Part shown: in pieces, positions 1-8,500 of the stretch
Layout of the letters: every line of letters begins with the position of its first letter
How positions within the stretch are numbered: the stretch's first letter is position 1
Assembly (NCBI GenBank): GCA_029747585.1
Contig: JAPEVF010000907.1
Location: forward strand, 1 to 18,137
Origin: Pleurotus djamor
Lineage: Eukaryota; Basidiomycota; Agaricomycetes; Agaricales; Pleurotaceae
Direction of reading: 5' to 3'
Length of the DNA stretch: 18,137 bases
Notes under the pieces: model-generated
Databases searched by the model: none
What the model was told of the DNA's origin: nothing
The model's input: only the letters and a program-made list of their open reading frames with translations
Translations under genes and position numbers: made by a program

Positions 1-676
1 GATTCGGTAGTATCCGTGGAAGAGGGGACATGGGGCCTCCACCTGCCCGGGAGACCGTTGCGGATGAAGGGGACTGGAGACGACCGAGACCCAGCCGCAA
101 TAGTGCTTCACGTGAGTATCATATCCACGCCTTGCGATTGACCTTAACAACCGTTCGCCCAGCCACCAACTCGACTCCTGCTACCCCACAAATGGGCAGA
201 CGGAAGCTTGAGCTACTCCCTCGCTCTGGTGGTAGCTCAGTCACTGGTACTCCCCTAGCCTCACCCAAGGGAGACAGGGATCCGACGGTCCGTTCTAATC
301 CATTTGGTGCAGCGAAGTATGTTATCTACCCTCTCATGGTTGCTGCAATATCTCACCCGTGACAAGGCCTGTTGACGTCTCTAACCGGGAAAAAGTCGTC
401 GAAGATCGTCTGGAACGCGACCGTGAAGCCACTAAGGAACGCTTCAGTATGTCACGCACAAGTTCACGTCAAGCATCAGAGCGGCCATCTCGATCGAGTA
501 ACCCTCCGGCATCACCACGTCTTGCTTCAAATTCTCCCTCAAGCACCTCCTCCAACGTAAAAACGACTGTCGCATTCTCTGCCATAGCAAAACGTGACAA
601 TAAATCGGGCGACGACGAAGAAAAACTAGACGAGGTCCAGTCCGTCCAAGATAAACTAGGAGAGGTCATGATCTAA
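1..676 (+). CDS. TIF3: eIF4B-like translation initiation factor, C-terminal part (5' truncated)
   Basis: Exons read as <3..111, 163..316 and 367..676, stop TAA at 674-676. The two introns are 51 and 50 bases (GTGAGT and GTATGT donors). The joined frame gives 190 residues without a stop. The left window edge cuts the gene, so the N-terminal RRM expected of this family is not visible. What is seen is the disordered C-terminal half: a Gly/Arg patch at the edge (GSIRGRGD), a DWRR motif, then RRKLELLPRSG and a junction-spanning SNPFGAAKPVDV followed by REKVVEDRLERDRE. The NPFGAA(K/R)PVD block before a charged stretch is characteristic of fungal eIF4B/Tif3 proteins. The family stimulates eIF4A helicase activity and mRNA recruitment to ribosomes in the cytosol. 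The tail is Ser-rich and ends in an acidic segment. The first intron is 3n and stop-free, so its retention would keep the frame. The 3' end faces the cyclophilin gene with only 15 bp between stop codons. Confidence 0.85.
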
Positions 677-691
677 TTAGGGACTCCTCCA

Positions 692-2306
692 CTATCGATG
701 TGATATTTCTGGATCAATGAACTTCATGCGTCCTCGGCCTGTATTACGTTGATTTGTTAGTTATGTAGTACAGTTCGTTATAATGCCTGCTGACCTTTGA
801 ATCTGACACCATCCTTGAATACTACCTCTGTGTTTTTCAACCGTTCGAGTTCTCGCTTCCTTGCGGCTGCCAGTCGTTCCTGCTCTTCCCTCTCCAGACG
901 AGCATCGTACTCTTCCTCAGTTTCTTGCCGCGGGACGGAAGGACTACGAAGGGGGGGTGTCTTCCCTGTGCTTCTTGGGCTTGTGCTTCTTGCGACGCGA
1001 ACGAGAGTCATCGGAATCTGGGCTACGTGAACGCGATTTTCGCCTTCTTTCCTTCACTTTCTCCTTCTTTTCCTTGCTTTCTGACGCCAGAGGGACGGCA
1101 TTGGGCTTCTGCGAGGCAGCGTCAGGCTTTCGACGCAATTCCAGCTCGCCACAGTTGACAATCGTGACCGGAGTGGTGGGTCTATTTTTTGCGTCCGTTG
1201 GTACTTGCTCAATCTTCTTGATGACCTCTTCAAAGCCACGCAAGACGCGACCAAAAACGACGTGTTTTCCTTAAATTAAACGGGATGGATCAGCATTGAG
1301 TGGACGCGGACAAGAAAGATAGACTCGATCCCAGTCGTGGTTGGTATCTAGTTCCTCGTTTGCGTGGCAGAGAGGAGGGGAAGATATCGGAATAGATACC
1401 AATACTGTCCTTGCATGTAGGAAGGCAAACGTAACGCATAACGGGGACCCGGTTGCGTCGTTAGAAGTGCGCTTTGTAACGCGTAACACGAGGCTGGTTG
1501 CCCAACCAGAGCGTTACCTCCCCCGAAGTTGCTTTGAAAACGACGAAAAATGCGCCGCCCACCCGGCTTGTTCCCCGCAATGGTCTGTAACGCAATTTTT
1601 TGGCCCCGTCGTCAAAAGTTGAAACCAATTTTTGTGTAACGCCGCGCGGTCAGTTGCCTCCCTACATGCACGGACAGTATCGTCCATTCTTTCTCTTTCC
1701 CTCATAACTCGCCAGAACGGCTGAAACCGAGCCTAAAAGACGTACCAGATAGATGCGGACACGGACGCAGCGTGACGAAGAACTGGGATCCGTTCGTATT
1801 CGGACCGCGATTGGCCATGCAAAGGAGACCTTCAGCATCCACAGGTCGATCGAGGTGTTCGTCGTCGAACATTCCGCCGTAGATGGATTCCCCGCCTGTT
1901 CCATTGTGTTTGGTAAAGTCTGACGGGGTGGGTTAGCCGGAAATGGGGGCCAACAAATCTGAAATGAAGCGTACCTCCTCCTTGGATCATAAAATCCTGA
2001 ATTGAACGGTGAACAATGGAATTCTTATAGAACAGCGTATGTCCCGAGGCTGACACGCCCTTTTCGCCGGTACACAGGGCACGGAAACTGTGGAACAGCG
2101 TGAGTTGCGCAGCAAAACGGGGTCACCGGAGACGAAATAATACTTTTCTGCGGTCTTGGGGGCAGTATCATTGAACAACTCGAATATCACCCTGCAGGAA
2201 ATGCGTCAGAATTGGATTTTTAGGGAAAATAGAAAACATGCCGTCCAAGTGGGTCACTTCCAATTGCAAAATCCAGGAAAACTCTGGGCCTTTGCGTGAC
2301 TGCCAT
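692..2306 (-). CDS. Cyclophilin-type peptidyl-prolyl isomerase with RS-rich tail (one-base frameshift)
   Basis: Exons on the minus strand: 2306..2242, 2191..2144, 2087..1975, 1919..1746, 1269..795 and 738..692. The start ATG at 2306 precedes [11 protein letters not shown], the usual cyclophilin start. The spliced frame carries [44 protein letters not shown] and [16 protein letters not shown], so the catalytic domain covers about residues 5-170. The Arg and Gln of the active site ([12 protein letters not shown]) are kept; the position of CypA Trp121 is His. A Lys/Arg/Ser-rich tail with [16 protein letters not shown] and a terminal GVRFKGRGRMKF block point to the nuclear-speckle, splicing-associated class (PPIG/CYP63-like). 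That role is inferred from the family. In the fifth exon a C7 run (plus-strand G7, 951-957) puts the frame into a stop at 946-944, giving 241 residues. With six C the frame runs on through exon six and gives 306 residues ending FIDPEISHR. The downstream frame is clearly coding, so this is a sequencing error or a fresh frameshift. Intron 1 is GC-AG; intron 4 (1270-1745) holds a mobile element. Confidence 0.88.
1405..1677. mobile_element. MITE-like non-autonomous DNA element inside cyclophilin intron 4
   Basis: The element begins CTGTCCTTGCATGTAGG at 1405. Its other end, read on the minus strand from 1677, begins CTGTCCGTGCATGTAGG. The terminal inverted repeats are 24 bp with two mismatches. 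A TA dinucleotide flanks both ends (1403-1404 and 1678-1679), as in target-site duplication by Tc1/mariner-type elements. The interior has no believable protein frame. It carries five copies of GTAACGC (1431, 1476, 1587 and 1636 forward; 1511 inverted) and a perfect 7-bp hairpin at 1494-1509 (CTGGTTG-CC-CAACCAG). Short length, inverted ends, TA flanks and no coding capacity fit a miniature inverted-repeat transposable element. The superfamily is uncertain because TA flanks are short enough to arise by chance. It lies wholly within an intron, which is 476 bases against 50-56 for the gene's other introns. Confidence 0.72.
2192..2241 (-). other. GC-AG intron 1 of the cyclophilin gene
   Basis: A 50-base intron with donor CG|GCATGT and acceptor CTGCAG. 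Only this junction joins DPLG to [17 protein letters not shown] in frame. A CTGAC branch-like site lies 16 bases before the acceptor. The first two bases are GC, not GT, while positions +5/+6 (GT) match the normal donor. Confidence 0.8.
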
Positions 2307-2503
2307 GAGGGAGAGCGAATAATAAACCGGTTGGTTTATATTGGGTTTATGATCGGAGGACGACCTGGTCATTTCAGCGCTTGGTTGACCCCTAGAACTC
2401 CCTCTCACTGGTACCACCACCACCGCCTGCTTCCCCCTCTTCTCAACGTCTTCAACGACGACGACACCCCTTTACGCAACGTCTCGCTCGGCAAGTCTCT
2501 TGA
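2307..2503. promoter_or_regulatory. Head-to-head promoter region, cyclophilin / Rsr1-like GTPase
   Basis: The two start codons are separated by 197 bp, so one short region must hold both promoters and both 5' leaders. An interrupted palindrome ATAAACC-GGTT-GGTTTAT lies at 2322-2339, 15 bp upstream of the cyclophilin ATG. The half near the GTPase gene is pyrimidine-rich with ACC/ACG triplets, as often seen in fungal leaders. No TATA box is evident for either direction. Confidence 0.65.
2322..2339. repeat. 18-bp interrupted palindrome in the divergent promoter
   Basis: ATAAACC (2322-2328) and GGTTTAT (2333-2339) are exact reverse complements around a GGTT spacer. The position close to the cyclophilin start fits a dimeric regulator site or a leader hairpin. 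No factor can be named from sequence alone. Confidence 0.6.
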
Positions 2504-3688
2504 ATGCGCCAATTCAACGTCGTCGTCCTCGGCGGTTCGTGGTCGCTCTTCCCCTCTCAGCCAGTCGCCCTGACATATCTCCTCATATCTCACAGCTGGT
2601 GGTGTTGGAAAATCAGCCCTCACAGGTATGCACTGTGGTTGGATCCTTGAAGCCTTCGGTTGACCACCATAACCTCTTGCCAGTTCGTTTTGTCAAGGAC
2701 TTGTTCCTGGACCATTATGATCCTACCATAGAAGGTAGGCTCTGGTCTTCGCCCCCCTCGTGTCACTCGCTCACCGCGATGCAACTTACCCGCAGAGGAA
2801 TACAGACGGACGCTAACTGTCGATGGGGAAACTAGCTCGGTATGTCCACACTGCGTCGCCCCACTCCATATCCAACCCTGACCATTGTCAATTGCCCAAA
2901 TTTGCCTCCGCCCATCATCAAACGTTGCACATCANCCCCCCTTCCTCCTAGCTTGAGGTCCTAGACACAGCTGGAATGGAACAATTCACATCTCTAAACG
3001 AGGTGTACATCAAGGTCAGGGTTCCCCTCCTAAACTGCCGACTCTGACCGAGTCATTGACTCCGCGCTTATAGGCAGGACGTGGATTCATCCTCGTGTTC
3101 AGGTAATCTTTGTTATTTCCCCTTCACTTCACCAACTATAGCTTAGTTTCTCACTCGCTCTCTTCCGCAAAGCCTCACACAGGAAGCCAGCCTGAAGGAA
3201 GTAGACAGCATCCGGCAGCAAATATACCGAATTAAAGGCGGTGTAACGGTCAGCCACCTTTCCTTTTGTCTTCAATACCCGTCCCGCATGGCGGTATTTG
3301 GCAGAATTCATGCTAATTTCCCCCCTTTTCTTCTCCCACGTATTGGATTTGATATAGAATGTTCCAATAGTCGTTGTCGGCACGAAGCTTGACCTTGTGA
3401 ACGAACGCGAAGTCCAGCGAGCGACGATACAAACGCTGGCGAGCAGATGGAATCTCCCCTTTTACGAAACATCCGCCAAACGGAATTGGCATGTCACTGA
3501 CGTCTTTGAGGTATGCATGATCATCATCACCATCACCATCATCATCAGCTGGATCATTTTCACTCTTGTTCTTTGTTCTCCTATCGCTCACACTCAAACA
3601 TCCCCAGGACATTGTACGACAGATGAGAGAACGCTATCCCCCAGAAGTGAAGAAAAAGAAGCCATCCAAGCCATGTATCATCATGTAG
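2504..3688 (+). CDS. RSR1: Rap/Rsr1-type Ras-family small GTPase
   Basis: Nine exons: 2504..2534, 2596..2625, 2684..2734, 2796..2839, 2952..3014, 3074..3102, 3173..3248, 3358..3510 and 3608..3688. They join into 558 bases, 185 residues, normal for the family. The P-loop is GAGGVGKS (10-17), the effector loop HYDPTIEEEY (31-40), and G3 is DTAGMEQF (57-64). G4 is GTKLDL (116-121) and G5 ETSAK (145-149). A polybasic KKKKPSKP leads to the CaaX box CIIM, predicting prenylation at Cys182 and plasma-membrane binding. The AGxEQF signature places it with Rap/Rsr1 rather than Ras; in yeasts Rsr1 directs bud-site selection and polarity, so a polarity role is inferred. Met replaces the Gln61 of Ras and Thr replaces the Asn of NKxD. 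The exon 7/8 junction (3248/3358) is the least certain; it was chosen because it alone keeps frame into NVPIVVVGTK. Intron 4 contains an N at 2935. Confidence 0.9.
3520..3547 (+). repeat. ATC-type triplet repeat in GTPase intron 8
   Basis: An imperfect run of ATC/ACC triplets fills the start of the last intron (3511-3607), just after the GTATGC donor. If read as coding it would give Ile/Met or poly-His runs, but GAG|GTATGC...CCCCAG|GAC splices cleanly around it. Confidence 0.6.
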
Positions 3689-4351
3689 CATTTTTCGCAT
3701 CCCCCTCCCAGGACATTCATGTTATGTTGTCTTTTTTCGTCCGTTCCCTTTCCCCCTTTGTGTGTGCTACCATTTCTCACTCCTACACCCGATCTACATC
3801 GCTCCGTCAATTCTATCCTACATGTTGTTCTCATAATCCGCCCTCCTTTCTCCCCTCTCTCCAATACCCCCAACCCTCAATTCAACAGTCGCACTCATTC
3901 TTTCGGTATTGATACCCTAGACCGGACGGACACATTCGCGTCCCCCCACCCCAACCATTGACACACAATTGTTAACGCTACACATTCGACGATTTCCCTT
4001 CAAAGGCATCTCCATCTCTATCCTCCTTTGTTCATACAACTTTGATTCTCTTGATCTGAACGACCCCATGTATTGAAGATTTACGAATATCTTACGTTAG
4101 GCTTTTGGTTACGTTCTCCCAAAAAACCATGTTCTCCTTTTATACACACGAACTTGCATACTCACAAGCAACTGATCTGGATCTGGATAGCTGAGAGGAG
4201 AGAACGAAAGCGAAAAATGCATATCCATTGAGGCATGTGCGACATAGGAAGGTAGGTAGGTGCAACAACGAAGTCTGAGAGGATAAGGATATAACCGAAA
4301 GATTGAATGATCTGATGATATCATCACAACGACGACGAACACACGACACGC
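3689..4351. other. Convergent intergenic region, Rsr1-like / citrate synthase
   Basis: 663 bp between two facing stop codons. The left part (3690-3960) is strongly C/T-rich on the plus strand, and short frames in both strands look like chance. It most likely holds the two 3' untranslated regions. I see no gene, repeat family or RNA structure here. Confidence 0.6.
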
Positions 4352-6241
4352 TTACTGCTTGCCCTTGAACATCTGGGCAATAGCAGCGCTGGAGTACGAC
4401 TTGGGACGCTCAAGAGGAGCACCAAGAGCGCGATCCCAGATCAACTGCGCGGCAACACCGAATGCACGCGATACACCGAAGAGAACGGTGTAGTACTGCA
4501 TCTGGTCCAATCCGTAGTGGGTCAAAAGAACACCAGAGTGGGCATCAACGTTGGGCCATGGGTTCTTGGCTTTGCCAGCCTACACAAAGAAAGAAAAANG
4601 GAGAGGTCTCAGCCGGCGGGGATAATTGATGAAATTGTAGAGGGGGGNAAGTGACGTACCTCCAAAAGAATATCAGGCACAATGTTGTAAATCTGACCAA
4701 CCAGCTTGAACATAGGATCGTCGGGCATGTGCTTAAGGGCGAACTCGCGCTGGGCAGTGTACCGAGGATCGGTCTTACGGAGTACAGCATGACCATATCC
4801 AGGAACGACCTGTCCGCCTTTGAGGGTGGACCAGACGTACTCCTTAACGGCTTCGTCAGTGGCATCAACACCGATCTTGCTTTGCATTTTGCGGAGCCAG
4901 AGAAGGACTTCTTGGTTAGCAAGACCGTGGAGAGGGCCGGCGAGACCGTTCAAGGAGGCGGCGAAGGCGAGGAAAGGGTCTGACAGGGCAGAGCCGACCA
5001 ATTTGCCCGTGTGGGCAGAGACATTGCCGCCCTCGTGATCACTAGAAGGGGGGTATAATGTTTAACCCCGAGCCGTAGGGATCATTGTACGATCAGATGC
5101 TTACCTGTGGATGGTGATGTACAATCGGAGGAGCTCGACAAAGCCTGCGTTATCACCGAAGCCAAGGAGAGTGGCGAGGTTGTGCGAGTAATCCTTAGCA
5201 GGGTCTATGGCGGGCAATTTGCCCTGGCCGAAAACGTTTTGGTAGATACGGCCAGCGATATTGGGGAGTTTGGCAATCCTAGATAAGGGATTGTAAGGGG
5301 TGAAAGTTTAAACAAAGGAGGCATGAACTGAGACATACAAGTCCATGCAGTCTTCGTAGACAGGTCCCCAGTACTCTTTCTTGGAAATGCCATCTTGGTA
5401 GGCTTTGGCGAAAGCAGAGTCATGGTTCAACTGAACAATGGTAAGAACATGATAAGTGTTGATGTAGCTGAGGGATGCTTACAGCGGTGACAGCCAAACT
5501 GAATTGACTCATGGGGTGGAGGGTAGGTGGGCATCGGTCCAAAATTTCTTCGACAAATTCGGGAAGAGCAGCGCGGGCAGCCCAGTCTTTCGAGAGCTCA
5601 GCGACTTGCTCCTGTGTGGGGATTTCTCCTGTCAAGAGAAGCCAGAAGAGGCCTTCGGGAAGGGGTTCTTCGCCACCTAGGGCGGTAGGAAGTAGCTTCT
5701 GGCATTCAGGGATGGTCTTTCCGCGGAAACGGATACCCTCCTCTGATGAAAAGACAATTAGCTTAGATGGGATCGACGGAATGACCGAAGCATAAAAAAG
5801 ACTTGCCTGCGTCCAAAACGGAACCATCCCAGATCAGGGCCGGGAGTCCTCTCATACCACTGAAAATGACACGTCGTAAGCAACTGGACCAAGAAGACGC
5901 GTAAAAGCGTACCCATAGAGTTGATCAACAAGTACTGGACCAAAAGACTTTTTGCCATGCTCAGCACGAATAGCTTTGACCTAGATGGAAGTGTGAGAAC
6001 AAGACGTCATTTCAGTTGCAGATGGACCGACGTTTTCTATTTCTGCTGGGATGAGCTGGGCCAGACGCTCTTTTAGGGCCGAGTTGGTGACCGTGCTTGT
6101 CGAGAACCTTGCTGATGAAGAAGACGGCAATCTTCTAGCAAAGGAAGACCGAGACTGTGCAGGACGGAGTGAGTGTGAGAAGGAACGGTGCAAAAACATG
6201 AAACTTACGGCTTTGAGGACGGAACGGGCAGTAGCAGCCAT
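4352..6241 (-). CDS. CIT1: Citrate synthase, mitochondrial
   Basis: Nine minus-strand exons: 6241..6209, 6154..6032, 5980..5913, 5859..5807, 5742..5483, 5430..5339, 5278..5105, 5041..4660 and 4579..4352. They join to 1413 bases, 470 residues, the usual length. The enzyme condenses oxaloacetate and acetyl-CoA in the TCA cycle. The start gives [11 protein letters not shown] and then an Arg/Ser-rich stretch without acidic residues ending ARFSTS, a typical matrix-targeting presequence. The catalytic residues are visible: His306 in GPLHGLAN, His352 in [17 protein letters not shown] and Asp407 in PNVDAHSG. Their spacing of 46 and 55 equals that of His274, His320 and Asp375 in the pig enzyme. [12 protein letters not shown] supplies the other conserved His. 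There is no C-terminal peroxisomal signal (ends FKGKQ), so this is the mitochondrial form. Intron 4 is a GC-AG intron (5743-5806). Intron 8 (4580-4659) contains two N bases. It shares a 177-bp promoter region with TRM8. Confidence 0.97.
5743..5806 (-). other. GC-AG intron 4 of the citrate synthase gene
   Basis: Donor GCAG|GCAAGT, acceptor TCATCAG, 64 bases. AG|GCAAGT is the textbook GC-AG donor. The junction gives [15 protein letters not shown] in frame across phase 1, and no nearby GT donor does so. Confidence 0.85.
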
Positions 6242-6418
6242 TGCAAAGGACCCTTTTTTGAAGGAGGTGGTGGTGGATGGAGAGAGAGAGAGGGAAGATG
6301 AGTGGACGGACTAAATAGTTTTGGCCCGAAGCACGCCGGGATAGCTGCTTATGTCATCGGGTGTACAGGGGGCCCGGGAGGAAGAGATTTGATCCACGTG
6401 CCTCGTTGATAGGTGACA
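6242..6418. promoter_or_regulatory. Head-to-head promoter region, citrate synthase / TRM8
   Basis: 177 bp between the two start codons. On the citrate synthase side there is a GGT/GGA-rich stretch and a short (GA)n run around 6280-6295, giving that mRNA a CT-rich leader. A palindromic E-box CACGTG lies at 6395-6400, 18 bp before the TRM8 ATG; such sites bind bHLH factors such as Cbf1 or SREBP-type proteins. Its use here is inference. No TATA box is obvious. Confidence 0.6.
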
Positions 6419-7339
<921 letters not shown>

Positions 7340-7383
7340 AAGAACCGAATGTACTCGACTATGACTATGTTGTATAACGTGCA

Positions 7384-8309
7384 CTATGTATCCCCTGCCA
7401 CATTTCCCTGTTGCGTGCTCCCCATCGCCGTCACAAGCGACACCGTCCTACCCCGGACCGCATCCTTCATCTCCTTGTGCAAAGTAGTACCTGCGGAACA
7501 TGCCAGCTTGAAGATCTCCTCGAAGCGATCCACATGCAACCGTGTCTCCATTGTCACCAACGTAGCCTTGCCCGTCTTGGGCATCACAGCAACTGTGACG
7601 TTGGGTAGGTCGTTCTCCTCCAGCAGTGTTAGATCGAGCATGGGTGACGTCGAATGCACGCCTCCGGAAACCGCGCACACAAAGTCCAGCAGCGGTATAC
7701 CAGCATTGATAAGAGCCAGGGTCGTAGCATTGATGCATGCCTGCAATAATCCACCATCTTGCTGCAGCACCTGCACAAACACATCGATCTGCGATCTTGG
7801 GTACAGACTCGTTTGCACCACCGGCTCGAATGTCGATTTGATAGCAGCAGCCATCTCCAAAATCCGTCTAATAACAATACCAACACAACGCGTTCGTCAA
7901 TGACCATCTGCAACGCGTAAAAAAAGAAAAGGGTTGGTTTATCGCCCTTGGATTTACTTGTCACCTCGGGAACGTTTTCTTCGTTCGCCAGCGCTAAACG
8001 CGGCGATGGCTACTTCGACGTTGATGTTGGCGCGGTCGTGCATGGTTTGGGATCGGGATTTCGCTTCGCGAGGGCCGAAGACGGAGACCATGACTTGGGT
8101 TAGGCCATGCGTGATGATGGCGGCGCCATCTGCGTTTCCTTGCTGCGATAAATCAATCGTGACCTCGCGTAATTCAAACTGCCTTCTGCCATCTGAACGA
8201 AAGCCCCCTTCGTTGAGTATTTCCACCCTAGAGCCCTGCGAGTGCGAGATGAAATGTGTCTAATTCAGCTGCAGGTCTCCCCTGGTAAGAAACGGTACGA
8301 ACGGACCAT
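7384..8309 (-). CDS. RRP41: Exosome complex core subunit Rrp41 (RNase PH-like)
   Basis: Minus-strand exons 8309..8307, 8235..7958 and 7867..7384 join to 765 bases, 254 residues. Rrp41/Ski6 is one of six RNase PH-fold subunits of the exosome ring, which feeds RNA to Rrp44 and Rrp6 for 3'-5' processing and decay in nucleus and cytosol. Motifs include EILNEGGFRSDGRR at the N-terminus, VSVFGPREAKSRS, AAFSAGERRKRSRGDK, PRSQIDVFVQVLQQDGG and TLALINAGIPLLDFVCA. The second exon begins in frame at GSRVEILNEGG but has no ATG. The best solution is a first coding exon of just the ATG (8309-8307), followed by a 71-base intron (8236-8306, donor GTCCGT, acceptor CTCGCAG). This makes the total divisible by three, but the start is the weakest part of the model. 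Intron 2 (7868-7957) is 90 bases. Confidence 0.92.
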
Positions 8310-8500
8310 GGACGAATGAGAAGCGTGCGCACTGCCTGCAGGCTGAGGGAATGTGGAAAAATAAAATCCACAGGGTTCCTTTCAGGGGCTATAGGTGACT
8401 TTGCGCTCATAAGCAGAAGACGCCAGGGTCCAATATAACTTCGTTCCGTTCAGCCTTCCCTCTCTCCACTACCACCACTACCACCACCTCCTCCTCCATC
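8310..8500. promoter_or_regulatory. Head-to-head promoter region, RRP41 / nicotinate phosphoribosyltransferase
   Basis: 191 bp between the predicted start codons. The 50 bases before the 8501 ATG are made almost only of C, T and A, with repeated ACC/CTC triplets, forming a pyrimidine-rich leader. An 8-bp palindrome CCTGCAGG lies at 8335-8342. No clear TATA box is seen. Confidence 0.6.

Noticed and set aside
944..1045. A GC-AG intron (donor AAG|GCGAAA, acceptor TTCGTAG) as an alternative to the cyclophilin frameshift
   Set aside because: It would be in phase but would remove the RS-dipeptide stretch that is clearly coding and family-typical, and its donor lacks GT at +5/+6, unlike the other GC donors here.
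1341..1622. 93-residue frame inside the intron element
   Set aside because: It crosses the left inverted repeat and has no protein signature; the element is non-coding.
3397..3912. 171-residue plus-strand frame overlapping the end of the GTPase gene
   Set aside because: It is exon 8 read through its intron; splicing at 3511-3607 leads to the polybasic tail and CaaX box instead.
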